DNA of 64,000 nt from Hyphomicrobiales bacterium (GTDB lineage: Bacteria; Pseudomonadota; Alphaproteobacteria; Rhizobiales; Beijerinckiaceae): positions 2,813,001-2,877,000 of the forward strand of contig CAKNFJ010000001.1 in the NCBI GenBank assembly GCA_930633495.1, written 5' to 3'. Positions 27,481 to 36,539 of this stretch are shown here, piece after piece. The notes under the pieces were generated by a model. It was not told the origin of the DNA, searched no databases, and worked only from the letters and a program-made list of their open reading frames with translations. Position 1 is the stretch's first letter. Each line of letters begins with the position of its first letter. The position numbers and the translations under genes were made by a program.

Positions 27481-28467
27481 CTAATTCCAGACCGGCCGAT
27501 TGGCCCTCAACGTGTTCGAGGGCCGTTCTCCGAAGGCCTCGAAATAGGCCCGCGCAAAATTGCCGAGATTGCTGAAGCCGCACAGAAAGCCGACGGTGGT
27601 GACGCTCGTCTCCGGCGTCGGGCGACTGAGAATCGCCTTCGCGTGCTGGAGGCGGATCCGCCTGACGAAAACCATCGGCGAGACGCCATAAGTGCGCCGG
27701 AAGAGGTGGAACAAGCTGCGTGCGCTGGTCTGAGTGATCTGACACAGCGCCTCGATGGTGATTGGCTTGTCCCAGTTCTGCTCCATGTACTCTGCCGCCA
27801 TGCGCACCTGCCAAGGAGCGATCATCGCCGGCGCGGCGGTCAGCCAATGGCTGTAATTGTGCGGATGCCCGGTCAGAAAGGCGACAATGATCGCCTGTTC
27901 GATCTCGGCCAGGGCGAGCGGCGGCAGTTGGCCGTCCTCCCGGTCGAGCTCCTCCGCGAAGAAGCGCACCAGCCGCATCTGCCCAGCCCAATGGGCGAGG
28001 CTTCGACGCCCGTCGTCGAGTCGTAGCTGTGGATCCACAGGCCGGCCGATCAAGGCCGAGAGCTTGCGTGTCACGGCCTCTGGCGAGAGGCGCAGGATCA
28101 GATGCGCGAAGCTTCCGTCATAGGCGAAGCTTGCCTCCGACCCCGGTCCGAGGACGACGCCGCCGGCGGCCGCCGAAACAGTCATGCTCTCGTGCCCCCG
28201 GCGCACCTCGCCGGCCCCCGAGACTGGAAAGCCCTGGAGGAAGCTGTCATTCTGCTGCATCCGGGCGGAGATTGCCGCACCGTAGCGGGCGAAGGTCAGG
28301 CTGACATTGTCTGAAGCGCGGTGGTTCAACACACCGTCGGAAGGGCGCTCGCAATGCTTGGTATCGAATTCGTGAACCGAGAGGGCGGGCTTCAGCCAAT
28401 TGCGGAACTGCTCCGGGTCAGGGGCGCTGAGCACCGTGAAGCGTCGCAGCAGATTGATATCTGGCAT
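27481..28467 (-). CDS. AraC-family transcriptional regulator
   Basis: A 328-residue activator with an N-terminal AraC-type binding-like domain (VVLGPGSEASFAYDGSFAHL) and a C-terminal double HTH: ITIEALCQITQTSARSLFHL and VTTVGFLCGFSNLGNFARAY. The latter ends in FGERPSNTLR as usual. It converges on the deacylase gene and is divergent from the sulfatase gene 303 bases away, so it is a candidate regulator of the sulfatase. Confidence 0.9.
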   Translation of the reverse strand: MPDINLLRRFTVLSAPDPEQFRNWLKPALSVHEFDTKHCERPSDGVLNHRASDNVSLTFARYGAAISARMQQNDSFLQGFPVSGAGEVRRGHESMTVSAAAGGVVLGPGSEASFAYDGSFAHLILRLSPEAVTRKLSALIGRPVDPQLRLDDGRRSLAHWAGQMRLVRFFAEELDREDGQLPPLALAEIEQAIIVAFLTGHPHNYSHWLTAAPAMIAPWQVRMAAEYMEQNWDKPITIEALCQITQTSARSLFHLFRRTYGVSPMVFVRRIRLQHAKAILSRPTPETSVTTVGFLCGFSNLGNFARAYFEAFGERPSNTLRANRPVWN

Positions 28468-28770
28468 GACGATTCTTCTCCCGAAAGAAATACTACTTTG
28501 ATCGACCTATGCGGCGCGGCGCAATACAGATCGCCAACATGCCGGCCCGTTGTCTTCAGACCTCTCCTTCGTGACGACAATTTCTGGCAGTATTCGGCCA
28601 GTCACTTCCTGTTTTTGAGTGGTGTGCGTCCCCTAGGTTGCCTAGCCTCGATTGAACCAGGTGCCGGCCGAACCGCATGGCAAAGGATCATCGAAGTCCG
28701 ATAGCGTCCGGTGCCAAGGCTGATTTGATCACTTCGGCTGTTTCGTATCACCCGAAAATGGAGATGCAGC
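28468..28770. other. Divergent promoter region, regulator / sulfatase
   Basis: 303 bases between the araC-like start and the sulfatase ATG. No gene is supported; short frames here have no ribosome site or recognisable product. It must hold both promoters, but I see no confident operator. The AT-richer part is around 28480-28510. Confidence 0.5.
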
Positions 28771-30414
28771 ATGACCGTGCAAGCAAATGAGGCCCATCCG
28801 TCTGCTTCGGACCAGGACGGCTGCGATCTGAACCGCCGCAGGATCCTGTTGTCGGGATCGGCGCTGGTTGCGGCTGCCACTGCCTTGGGAACCCAGGCGC
28901 AGGCCCAACAGCCGGCGCCGTCCCCGCAGTCTGCCACGCCTTCCGGGCGCCGCCCCAACATCCTCGTCATCTGGGGCGACGATATCGGGACCTGGAACAT
29001 CAGCCACAACAATCGCGGCATGATGGGCTATATGACACCCAATATCGACCGGATCGCGCGCGAAGGCGTTTCCTTCACCGACTACTATGGGCAGCAGAGC
29101 TGCACGGCCGGCCGCGCTGCGTTCATCGGGGGAAACGTGCCTGTCCGCACCGGCATGACCAAGGTCGGCCTGCCGGGCGCGGCCGAAGGCTGGCAGAAGA
29201 CCGACGTCACCATGGCGACGGTGCTGAAGGCCCAGGGCTATGCGACCGGACAGTTCGGCAAGAACCATCAGGGCGACCGGGACGAGCATCTGCCGACGCA
29301 GCACGGCTTCGACGAATTCCTCGGCAACCTCTATCACCTCAACGCGGAGGAGGAGCCGGAGAACCCCGACTATCCGAAGGATCCCGAGTTCCGGAAGAAA
29401 TTCGGCCCGCGCGGCGTCATCCGGGCCTCGGCCGACGGCAAGATCGAGGATACCGGCCCGCTGACCAAGAAGCGGATGGAGACGATCGACGAGGAGACGC
29501 TGGCGGCCGCGAAGGACTTCATCCAGCGTCAGGTCCGCGCCAACAAGCCGTTCTTCACCTGGTGGAATGCGACGCGGATGCATTTCCGCACCCACGTCAA
29601 GCCGGCGAGCCGTGGAAAATCCGGACAGGACGACTATTCGGACGGCATGGTCGAGCATGACGGGATGGTCGGCGAGCTGCTCAAGGTTCTCGACGATCTC
29701 GGCGTCGCCAACGACACCATCGTCTTCTACTCGACCGATAACGGCCCGCACTACAACACCTGGCCGGATGCCGGCACGACTCCGTTCCGCAGCGAGAAGA
29801 ACTCCAACTGGGAAGGCGCCTACCGTGTCCCCGCTTTCGTGCGCTGGCCCGGCAGGTTCCCGGCTGGCACGACGCTGAACGGCATCGTGGCGCATGAGGA
29901 CTGGCTCCCCACATTCGCCGCCGCGGCGGGCGCGCCGGACATCAAGGAGCAGTTGCTGAAGGGCGTCTCGCTCAACGGCCGGAACTACAAGAACTATATC
30001 GATGGCTACAACATGCTCGACTATTTTTCGGGCAAGGTGAAGGAGTCGCCGCGCAACGAGTTCTGGTACGTCAACGACGACGGGCAGGTCGTCGCAGCCC
30101 GCTATCAGGACTGGAAGGTCGTCTTCCTCGAGAACCGGGGAGAGGCGTTCGGCGTCTGGCGCGAGCCCTTCACGGAACTGCGCGTTCCGCTTCTCTTCCA
30201 CCTGCGCCGCGACCCGTTCGAAAAGGCGCAGCACAACGCCAATGTCTACAATGACTGGTTCCTCGAACGGGTCTTCGTCATTGTTCCGATCCAGGGGCTC
30301 GCGGCGAAGTTCCTGCAATCGATGAAGGAATACCCGCCGAGCCAGACGCCGGGCTCCTTCAATCTCACCAAGATCGAGGCCCAGCTTCGCAACGCTGCGG
30401 CCGGCAGCCGCTGA
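28771..30414 (+). CDS. Tat-exported arylsulfatase
   Basis: A 547-residue type I sulfatase. The twin-arginine signal is NRRRILLSGSALVAAATALG with a cut after AQA. Metal-binding WGDDIG follows at 68-73. The formylglycine motif is Cys-type: Cys111 in QQSCTAGRAAFIGG. FGKNHQGDRDEHLPTQHGFD holds active-site lysine and histidine equivalents, and FYSTDNGPHYNTWPD the distal metal ligands. It hydrolyses sulfate esters in the periplasm. A Cys-type sulfatase needs a formylglycine-generating enzyme, and none is in this window. A strong terminator follows. Confidence 0.93.
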   Translation: MTVQANEAHPSASDQDGCDLNRRRILLSGSALVAAATALGTQAQAQQPAPSPQSATPSGRRPNILVIWGDDIGTWNISHNNRGMMGYMTPNIDRIAREGVSFTDYYGQQSCTAGRAAFIGGNVPVRTGMTKVGLPGAAEGWQKTDVTMATVLKAQGYATGQFGKNHQGDRDEHLPTQHGFDEFLGNLYHLNAEEEPENPDYPKDPEFRKKFGPRGVIRASADGKIEDTGPLTKKRMETIDEETLAAAKDFIQRQVRANKPFFTWWNATRMHFRTHVKPASRGKSGQDDYSDGMVEHDGMVGELLKVLDDLGVANDTIVFYSTDNGPHYNTWPDAGTTPFRSEKNSNWEGAYRVPAFVRWPGRFPAGTTLNGIVAHEDWLPTFAAAAGAPDIKEQLLKGVSLNGRNYKNYIDGYNMLDYFSGKVKESPRNEFWYVNDDGQVVAARYQDWKVVFLENRGEAFGVWREPFTELRVPLLFHLRRDPFEKAQHNANVYNDWFLERVFVIVPIQGLAAKFLQSMKEYPPSQTPGSFNLTKIEAQLRNAAAGSR

Positions 30415-30423
30415 ACGACCTGC

Positions 30424-30461
30424 CTGGGTTGGGCGCCGCTTGCGACGCCCAACCCAGCTTT
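30424..30461 (+). terminator. Rho-independent terminator after sulfatase gene
   Basis: Twelve-base perfect arms ctgggttgggcg (30424-30435) and cgcccaacccag (30446-30457) with a ten-base loop, followed by cttttc, starting 10 bases after the sulfatase stop codon. It separates the sulfatase from the LysR gene and the catabolic operon beyond. Confidence 0.85.
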
Positions 30462-30729
30462 TCGAGCGCGGTTGAAGCGATGATGTTGGCGGGCGCCTGT
30501 CCGCGTCGGCGTTGGCTCTGCGTCCGGATTGTTGGGCGCGACCTTGCGATTGTCCTCGGCTGGACGTTGCGGCTGCGGCCATGGGCGGGAGTGCGGCACG
30601 GCGCAGGCTGTGCCGACCGACTCCGTCAGTTCGCTGGATGGCGGACGGCGTGCTTGTCTCCTGCGCGGTTGCTGATACCGGTGGCGGATCGCTTTCCGTC
30701 GGCCGCTGTCGTGAGGACCAGCCAACCCC
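30462..30729. other. Leader region before lysR
   Basis: About 268 bases between the terminator and the LysR start. Open frames exist in several phases because of high GC, but none has a recognisable product. Presumed promoter of the LysR gene; no specific site identified. Confidence 0.4.
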
Positions 30730-31644
30730 ATGCGCGTGGATGTTCTCGGGCTTCAGGCGTTTATCAGCATCGCCGAACGGGGCAGCTTCCGCGCTGCCGC
30801 GTCCCATCTCAATCTGTCGCAGACGGCGCTCAGCCACCGCATCCGAAAGCTCGAGGAATCGCTGGGCACGCCGCTGTTCCTGCGTACCACCCGCCAGGTC
30901 TCGCTGACGGCGGCGGGCACGGCGCTGCTGCCCCGCGCGCGCCGCATCTTCGAGGAGCTCGGCTCCGCGCTCGACGAGGTCAGGGTCGATGCGCGGGAGG
31001 AGGACGCGCTGGTTTCGGTCGGCTGCCTGCCGACCGTTGCCGTTCATTGCATGCCGCCGGTCATCGCCGCCTTTGCCAGGCGCCATCCCGGTGTCGGGGT
31101 GAGGGTGCATGACAACTCGGCTTCGGAGATTGCCGACAAGGTCCAGTCCGGCGAGGCGGAATTCGGGGTCACCATCGTCGCGGCGAATCGTTGGGACCTC
31201 GAGCTCAAGCCCGTGGTGAAGGAGCCGTTCGTGCTGGTGAGCCATCGCAGCATGCCGCTTGCCGGGGCGTCGTCGCTGACATGGGCGCAGCTGCAGGGTG
31301 AGCCGCTGGTGCGCATCAGCGCCGAGACGGGAAACCGCATCCTGCTCGACGACGCGCTGGGGGCGCGGCGCGAAAGCCTGAGCTGGCGCTATGAGGTCCA
31401 GCGTGTCGTTACCGCCGTCAGTCTGGTGCGCTCCGGCATCGGCTACGCCGTGGTGCCGCAGCTTGCGCTCGACATGGTCGATGCCGGGGATCTGGTCGCC
31501 GTGCCGCTGCGTGCGCCCGCCGTCACGCGCACGCTCGGCATCGTCACGCGCAAGAGCACGCCTCTGCGGCCCGTGGCGCGTGATCTTCTGTCATTGCTGA
31601 GCCAGGCGCTGAAGCGCAGCGTCGCGCCGAAGCGTGATGAATGA
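30730..31644 (+). CDS. LysR-type regulator of the downstream catabolic operon
   Basis: A 304-residue LysR protein. The HTH is at about 1-60 ([20 protein letters not shown], then [18 protein letters not shown]) and the periplasmic-binding-like sensor domain fills the rest ([31 protein letters not shown]). It is on the same strand as the dehydrogenase-gal-liv operon and 91 bases upstream of it, an unusual layout for LysR, which is more often divergent. Control of that operon is inferred from position. Confidence 0.9.
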   Translation: MRVDVLGLQAFISIAERGSFRAAASHLNLSQTALSHRIRKLEESLGTPLFLRTTRQVSLTAAGTALLPRARRIFEELGSALDEVRVDAREEDALVSVGCLPTVAVHCMPPVIAAFARRHPGVGVRVHDNSASEIADKVQSGEAEFGVTIVAANRWDLELKPVVKEPFVLVSHRSMPLAGASSLTWAQLQGEPLVRISAETGNRILLDDALGARRESLSWRYEVQRVVTAVSLVRSGIGYAVVPQLALDMVDAGDLVAVPLRAPAVTRTLGIVTRKSTPLRPVARDLLSLLSQALKRSVAPKRDE

Positions 31645-31735
31645 AACTAATCAATCGCTGCATTCTTATCATTTGATGAAGCAATGAGGCTGCTCCACCC
31701 TTGCGGCGGGATAAAACGCATGGGGAGCGGCGACG
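31645..31735 (+). promoter_or_regulatory. Promoter region of the gal/liv catabolic operon
   Basis: The 91 bases are markedly AT-rich compared with their surroundings (aaactaatcaatcgctgcat near 31643-31662). They contain the small palindrome tcatttgatga at 31669-31679, a possible LysR-type site. Exact -35/-10 boxes are not called. Confidence 0.4.
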
Positions 31736-32572
31736 ATGGCTGGTTCGGCACCGGCAACGATCGCATTCATCGGTTTCGGTGAGGTCGGGCAGGTTTTTTC
31801 GCGCGGCTTTCTGGCGAATGGCGCGGCCGGGATCCGCGCCTATGACCTGCTGTTCGGCAGCGATGCCGGCCGCGGTCTGGAGGATGCGGCGCGGGAGCTC
31901 GGGGTGGGCTGTGCCGCGTCGCCGGCCGAGGCCTGCGCGCAGGCGCAGTTCGTCTTTTCAGCCGTGACGGCCGATCGTGCCGAAGCCGTCGCCGCCGAGG
32001 CGGCGGGCTGGCTCAGGCCCGGCCAGATCTTCGTCGATGTGAATTCGGCCGCGCCTTCGACCAAGCAGCGGGCGGCGAAAGCCGTCGAGGCCAGCGGCGC
32101 CGATTATGTCGAGGCGGCGGTGATGGCGCCGGTGCTGAAGCCCGGCCTCAAGGTTTCGATCCTCGCGGGCGGTCCGAAGGCCGAGGCGGCGGCCGAGACG
32201 CTCAACCGGCTGGGCATGAATCTCGCGCCGGTCTCCGCGGTTTTCGGCCGGGCCTCGGCGATGAAGCTCTGCCGCAGCATCGTCATCAAGGGGCTCGAGG
32301 CCCTGATGGTCGATTGCGCGGCGGCCTGCGAGGCCTGGGACGTCAAGGAGCCGGTCTTCGCCAGCCTGCATGCGACGTTTCCTTCGATCGATTTCCACGC
32401 GCTTGCCGCAGACATGCGCGAGCGCGTCGCGACCCATGGCATCCGCCGGGCGGCGGAAATGCGCGAAGCGGCCGAGATGCTTGCCGCCGCGGGCCTCGAT
32501 CCCAGTCTCGCCGCAGCGATCGCGGATGCCCAGAAGCGCGGCGCGCGTGCCAAGATCGCGGCTGGAGCGTAA
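31736..32572 (+). CDS. 6-phosphogluconate/beta-hydroxyacid dehydrogenase-like protein (DUF1932 type)
   Basis: A 278-residue NAD(P)-binding dehydrogenase. The Rossmann motif GFGEVGQVF lies at the N-terminus. VDVNSAAPSTKQRAA matches the substrate loop of the beta-hydroxyacid dehydrogenase family, and the all-helical C-terminal part (KLCRSIVIKGLEALMVDCAA) fits the DUF1932-type domain. First gene of the catabolic operon; galD starts 3 bases after its stop. It is not one of the known 4-oxalomesaconate enzymes and could oxidise or reduce an entry compound. Role is inferred from position only. Confidence 0.82.
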   Translation: MAGSAPATIAFIGFGEVGQVFSRGFLANGAAGIRAYDLLFGSDAGRGLEDAARELGVGCAASPAEACAQAQFVFSAVTADRAEAVAAEAAGWLRPGQIFVDVNSAAPSTKQRAAKAVEASGADYVEAAVMAPVLKPGLKVSILAGGPKAEAAAETLNRLGMNLAPVSAVFGRASAMKLCRSIVIKGLEALMVDCAAACEAWDVKEPVFASLHATFPSIDFHALAADMRERVATHGIRRAAEMREAAEMLAAAGLDPSLAAAIADAQKRGARAKIAAGA

Positions 32573-32575
32573 GGC

Positions 32576-33673
32576 ATGGGCCAGATCGCCGTTCCCTGCA
32601 TGCTGATCCGCGGCGGCACCTCGAAGGGCGTCTATTTCCTGCGGGATGATCTGCCGGCCGATATCGCGGCGCGCGATGCCTTCCTGCTGGCGGTGATGGG
32701 CTCGCCCGACAAGCGGCAGGTCGACGGGCTCGGCGGCGCGCATCCGCTGACCAGCAAGGTCGCGATCGTCTCGAAATCGAGCGAGCCCGGCTGTGACATC
32801 GACTTCCTGTTCGCGCAGGTCGGCATCGAGACGGCGCAAGTCGATACGACGCCGAACTGCGGCAACATCCTCGCCGGCATCGGGCCGTTTGCGTTGGCGC
32901 GCGGGCTCGTCGGTGCGAAAGGTGACCGCACGACAGTTCGCGTCCGCACGATCAACACCGGCACCATCGCCGACCTGACCATGGACACGCCCGATGGCGA
33001 GGCAAGCACTGAGGGCAGCGCGCGCATCGATGGCGTGCCGGGGACCTCGGCGCCGATCGATATCGGCTTCCTCGACGCGGAAGGCTCGGTCTGCGGCGCG
33101 CTGCTGCCGACTGGCCATCTCGTCGACGTGGTCGATGGCGTGCCCTGCACGCTGATCGACAACGGCATGCCGGTGATCGTGATGCGGGCGGTCGATGTCG
33201 GGCGCACCGGCTACGAGCCGCGCGACCAGCTTGACCAGGACATGGAGCTGAAGGCGCGGATCGAGCGCATCCGCCTCGCGGCCGGGCCGCTGATGAATCT
33301 CGGCGGCGTCGCGACGAAGGTCGTGCCGAAGATCGCGCTGGTCGCAGCGCCCCGGGCCGGCGGGGCCATCTGCACGCGCAGCTTCATCCCTCATGAATGC
33401 CATGCCTCGATCGGTGTTTTCGCGGCGGTGACCGTGGCGACGGCGGCGGCGCTGCCCGGCTCGCCGGCGGCTTCCGTCGCAAACATGCCCGGCGGGCGAG
33501 AGCGCTCGCTTTCCGTCGAGCACCCGACCGGCGAATTCACCGTGACGCTGACGGTCGGCGGCACCGCCGAGCGACCGAAGATCGAGCGTGCCGGGCTGCT
33601 GCGGACCGCGCGCATCCTGATGGACGGCCGGGCCTTCGTGCCGGCGGGCCGCGCCCGTCACGCGGCGCAATGA
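32576..33673 (+). CDS. galD: 4-oxalomesaconate tautomerase (PrpF family)
   Basis: A 365-residue PrpF-superfamily isomerase that converts the tautomers of 4-oxalomesaconate. Family marks are CMLIRGGTSKGVYFLRDDLP at the start, KRQVDGLGGAHPLTSKVAIV and TTPNCGNILAGIGPFAL with the active-site cysteine in PNCGN. Length fits GalD/LigU. GalB and GalC homologues follow immediately, which supports this over a PrpF aconitate isomerase. Cytoplasmic; 3 bases after the dehydrogenase gene. Confidence 0.88.
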   Translation: MGQIAVPCMLIRGGTSKGVYFLRDDLPADIAARDAFLLAVMGSPDKRQVDGLGGAHPLTSKVAIVSKSSEPGCDIDFLFAQVGIETAQVDTTPNCGNILAGIGPFALARGLVGAKGDRTTVRVRTINTGTIADLTMDTPDGEASTEGSARIDGVPGTSAPIDIGFLDAEGSVCGALLPTGHLVDVVDGVPCTLIDNGMPVIVMRAVDVGRTGYEPRDQLDQDMELKARIERIRLAAGPLMNLGGVATKVVPKIALVAAPRAGGAICTRSFIPHECHASIGVFAAVTVATAAALPGSPAASVANMPGGRERSLSVEHPTGEFTVTLTVGGTAERPKIERAGLLRTARILMDGRAFVPAGRARHAAQ

Positions 33674-33689
33674 GACGAGAGGACGGGCG

Positions 33690-34415
33690 ATGGCCGACAC
33701 GCAGAAGACAGGCTTGGTGATCACGGCGCATCCCGGCGATTTCGTCTGGCGGGCGGGGGGCGCCATCGCGCTGCACGCGCAGCGCGGGATGCGGGTGAAG
33801 ATCCTCTGCCTGTCCTATGGCGAGCGCGGCGAAAGCCAGTTTGCCTGGAAGAAGGCGGGCGTCCGGATGGAGGACGTCAAGGCGCAGCGCCGCGAGGAGG
33901 CAGAGGCCGCAGCCGCGCTGCTCGGCGCCGAGATCGAGTTCATGGATGCCGGGGATTATCCGCTGCGGACGACGCCCGATATGCTGGACCGCGCTATCGA
34001 CATCTTTCACGAACTCAACCCCAGCTTCGTGCTGACGCATGCGCTGGAAGACCCCTACAATGTCGACCATCCCGAGGCGACGCGCTTCGCGCAGGAGGCA
34101 CGCATCATCGCGCAGGCGGCCGGGCACAAGCCCGATCCCGAGCGCGCCTATGCCGCGCCGCCGGTCTTCCTGTTCGAGCCGCACCAGCCCGAGCAGTGCA
34201 ACTTCAAGCCGAACGTCATCCTCAACATCGACGCGGTCTGGGAGCAGAAGCGCAAGGCCTTCGAGATCCTCGCGGCGCAGAAGCATCTCTGGGAGTATTA
34301 TACCCGCGTCGCGCTCAATCGCGGCATGCAGGGCGGCCGCAACTCGGGCAAGGCCATGACCTATGGCGAGGCCTATCAGCGGCTCTTCCCGGAAGCGCTG
34401 GAGACGCTGGCATGA
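33690..34415 (+). CDS. galB: 4-oxalomesaconate hydratase (PIG-L type)
   Basis: A 241-residue zinc protein of the PIG-L deacetylase fold. Metal ligands appear to be His14 and Asp17 in [14 protein letters not shown], plus His127 in [10 protein letters not shown]. The stretches [14 protein letters not shown] and [20 protein letters not shown] are, from memory, near-identical in wording to GalB of Pseudomonas putida, which hydrates the tautomerised 4-oxalomesaconate rather than deacetylating. The position between galD and galC agrees. Stop overlaps the galC start by four bases. Confidence 0.9.
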   Translation: MADTQKTGLVITAHPGDFVWRAGGAIALHAQRGMRVKILCLSYGERGESQFAWKKAGVRMEDVKAQRREEAEAAAALLGAEIEFMDAGDYPLRTTPDMLDRAIDIFHELNPSFVLTHALEDPYNVDHPEATRFAQEARIIAQAAGHKPDPERAYAAPPVFLFEPHQPEQCNFKPNVILNIDAVWEQKRKAFEILAAQKHLWEYYTRVALNRGMQGGRNSGKAMTYGEAYQRLFPEALETLA

Positions 34416-35095
34416 CCCCCGTCGTCATCCGCACGAAGAAGCGTGCGCCGGCCGCGGCCATGGCTGATCTGGGCGAGCTCGGCGTCTCGACCACCCATGA
34501 GGCCATGGGCCGGAGCGGGCTGATGAAGCCCTATATGCGCCCGATCTATGCCGGCGCGCAGATCGCGGGCGGGGCCGTCACCGTGCTCGCCCAGCCCGGC
34601 GACAACTGGATGATCCATGTCGCGATCGAGCAGGTGCAGCCGGGCGACGTGCTGGTCGTCGCCTGCACCACCGACAACACCGACGGCATGTTCGGCGACC
34701 TGCTCGCGACCTCGCTCAAGGCGCGCGGCGGGGTGGGCCTCGTCATCGATGCCGGCGTGCGCGACGTGCGGGTGCTGGCCGGGATGGGCTTTCCGGTGTG
34801 GTCGCGCGCGATCTCGGCCAAGGGCACGGTCAAGGCGACGCTGGGTTCGGTCAACGTGCCGGTGGTCTGCGCCGGTGCGCTCGTCCATCCCGGCGACGTG
34901 ATCGTTGCCGATGACGACGGCGTGGTGGTCGTGCCGCGGCTGGGGGCGGAAGCGGTCGCCGCAGCCGGCCGCAAGCGCGAAGCCGCGGAGGAGGAGAAGC
35001 GCCGGCGCCTCGCCTCCGGCGAACTCGGGCTGGACATGTACGCGATGCGCGAAGGTCTCGCCAAGGCAGGCCTCGTCTATCGCGACGACGATTGA
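34412..35095 (+). CDS. galC: 4-carboxy-4-hydroxy-2-oxoadipate aldolase (RraA/LigK type)
   Basis: A 227-residue class II pyruvate aldolase of the RraA-like fold. It cleaves 4-carboxy-4-hydroxy-2-oxoadipate to pyruvate and oxaloacetate. Active-site residues appear as Asp113, Arg117 and Asp118 in [24 protein letters not shown] and [16 protein letters not shown] are typical. ATG 34412 overlaps the galB stop (ATGA). With galD and galB it completes the lower gallate/protocatechuate-4,5 route. Confidence 0.92.
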   Translation: MTPVVIRTKKRAPAAAMADLGELGVSTTHEAMGRSGLMKPYMRPIYAGAQIAGGAVTVLAQPGDNWMIHVAIEQVQPGDVLVVACTTDNTDGMFGDLLATSLKARGGVGLVIDAGVRDVRVLAGMGFPVWSRAISAKGTVKATLGSVNVPVVCAGALVHPGDVIVADDDGVVVVPRLGAEAVAAAGRKREAAEEEKRRRLASGELGLDMYAMREGLAKAGLVYRDDD

Positions 35096-35120
35096 GACGA
35101 AGAACAGGATTCAAGGCGTA

Positions 35121-35182
35121 GTTTCGAGCGAAGTGGATACCGGTTCGCGTGAAGAAAGTACGATAAAACAAAGATCTAGAGC
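35121..35182. repeat. Dispersed rhizobial-type intergenic repeat
   Basis: The gap between galC and the binding-protein gene contains gaagtggataccggttcgcg followed by gaagaaa, cgataaaaca and aagatctaga. I know this wording as a short repeat scattered through rhizobial genomes. Only one copy is seen in this window. It lies within the operon, so it is transcribed. Its function is unknown; a hairpin or small promoter are both possible. Confidence 0.6.
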
Positions 35183-35203
35183 CAATTCAGGGGAGGAATG
35201 GCA

Positions 35204-36379
35204 ATGACGCATCGCAGGACGATTCTCGGTGGCATGCTCGGGCTGGCGCTGGCCGCCTCGACGAGCGGATTCGCGCTGGCGCAGGAGGCGGTGAAGATCG
35301 GCCTGATCCTGCCGATGACGGGGCCCTTCGCCTCGACGGGCAAGCAGATCGACGCCGCGGTGAAGCTCTTCCTCGCCAAGGAGGGCGCCACCCATGGCGG
35401 GCGCAAGCTCGAAGTCATCCTCAAGGACGACGCCGGCAATGCCGATGCGACGCGGCGCCTCGCGCAGGAGCTCGTCGTCAACGACAAGGTCTCGGTTCTG
35501 GCGGGCTTCGGCCTGACGCCGCTCGCGATGGCGACCGCCCAGGTCGCGACGCAGGCCAAGGTGCCGGAGGTCGTGATGGCGGCGGCGACGGCTTCGATCA
35601 CCGAGGCTTCGCCCTATATCGTGCGCACCTCCTTCACGCTGCCGCAAGCCTCCGAGCCGATGGCGGACTGGGCTGCGGCCAACGGCATCAAGAAGGTCTT
35701 TACCGTCGTCACCGACTACGGGCCGGGCATCGATGCCGAGACATCCTTCGCGGCCAAGTTCAAGGCGGCGGGCGGCACGGTGGAGAGCGTGCGCGTGCCG
35801 CTGCGCAATCCGGATTTCGCGCCCTTCCTGCAGCGCGTCTCCGAGGCCAAGCCTGATGCGCTCTTCGTTTTCGTGCCGTCGGGGATCGGCGCGCAGTTCA
35901 TGAAGCAGTTCGTCGAGCGCGGGCTCGACAAGGCGGGCATCAAGCTGATCGGCCCCGGTGACGTGGTCGATGACGACATCCTCGAGGGCATCGGCGACGT
36001 CGCGCTCGGCGCCATTACCACGCATCATTATTCGGCGGCGCATGACAGCCCGGCGAACAAGGATTTCGTCGCGGCCTTCCAGAAGGCCAATCCCGGCATG
36101 CGGCCGAATTTCATGGCGGTCGGCGGCTATGACGGCATGAAGCTGATCGCCAAGGCGCTTGAAGCCACCAAGGGCGATGCCAGCGGCGACAAGCTGATCG
36201 CGGCGATGAAGGGCGCCGCCTGGGAGAGCGTGCGCGGGCCGGTGAAGATCGATCCTGACACCCGCGACATCATCCAGAACATCTATGTCCGCAAGACGCA
36301 GAAGGTCGGTTCCGAGCTCCACAATGTCGAGTTCGCGACGATCAAGGACGTCAAGGACCCGGTGAAGGCCCGCAAGTGA
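35204..36379 (+). CDS. Branched-chain-type ABC transporter substrate-binding protein (LivK-like, cluster 1)
   Basis: A 391-residue periplasmic binding protein with signal peptide (THRRTILGGMLGLALAASTS, cut near ALAQ). The family-6 body includes IGLILPMTGPFASTGKQIDA, TVVTDYGPGIDAE and KIDPDTRDIIQNIYVRK. The second of two ATGs, 35204, is chosen because ggggagg stands at the right distance; the first ATG (35198) overlaps that site. The type binds amino acids or, often in soil bacteria, aromatic acids. Its place inside a ring-cleavage operon suggests an aromatic acid ligand. Confidence 0.92.
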   Translation: MTHRRTILGGMLGLALAASTSGFALAQEAVKIGLILPMTGPFASTGKQIDAAVKLFLAKEGATHGGRKLEVILKDDAGNADATRRLAQELVVNDKVSVLAGFGLTPLAMATAQVATQAKVPEVVMAAATASITEASPYIVRTSFTLPQASEPMADWAAANGIKKVFTVVTDYGPGIDAETSFAAKFKAAGGTVESVRVPLRNPDFAPFLQRVSEAKPDALFVFVPSGIGAQFMKQFVERGLDKAGIKLIGPGDVVDDDILEGIGDVALGAITTHHYSAAHDSPANKDFVAAFQKANPGMRPNFMAVGGYDGMKLIAKALEATKGDASGDKLIAAMKGAAWESVRGPVKIDPDTRDIIQNIYVRKTQKVGSELHNVEFATIKDVKDPVKARK

Positions 36380-36383
36380 AGAA

Positions 36384-36484
36384 CCGTCATTGCGAGCGTA
36401 GCTAAGCAATCCAGGGGACTGGGTTGAACCGTCGCGCCCTGCCGCCTCTGGATTGCTTCGTCGCTTTGCTCCTCGCAATGACGG
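36384..36484. repeat. Palindromic REP-like repeat between binding-protein and permease genes (cluster 1)
   Basis: Outer arms ccgtcattgcgag (36384-36396) and ctcgcaatgacgg (36472-36484) match perfectly. Inner arms aagcaatccag and ctggattgctt pair near 36405-36415 and 36448-36458. This is a form of the gtcattgcgagc...aagcaatcc repeat common in rhizobial genomes. It fills most of the 160-base gap between livK-like and livH-like genes. Confidence 0.85.
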
Positions 36485-36539
36485 AGGCTTGCCCGGCCAG
36501 GACGAGCACGACCTTTCAGGCTGAGCGGGATCGACGCGC

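Noticed and set aside
28729..31245. Very long open frame on the minus strand opposite the sulfatase and LysR genes
   Set aside because: High-GC mirror frame: composition is Arg/Asp/Gly-rich, no domain, and the plus strand encodes well-formed proteins with conserved motifs.
33690..34415. PIG-L protein as an N-acetylglucosamine deacetylase
   Set aside because: Sequence wording and the galD-galC neighbours fit GalB, the zinc-dependent 4-oxalomesaconate hydratase, much better.
35198..35203. Earlier ATG as start of the LivK-like gene
   Set aside because: It abuts the ggggagg ribosome site; the ATG two codons later has proper spacing.
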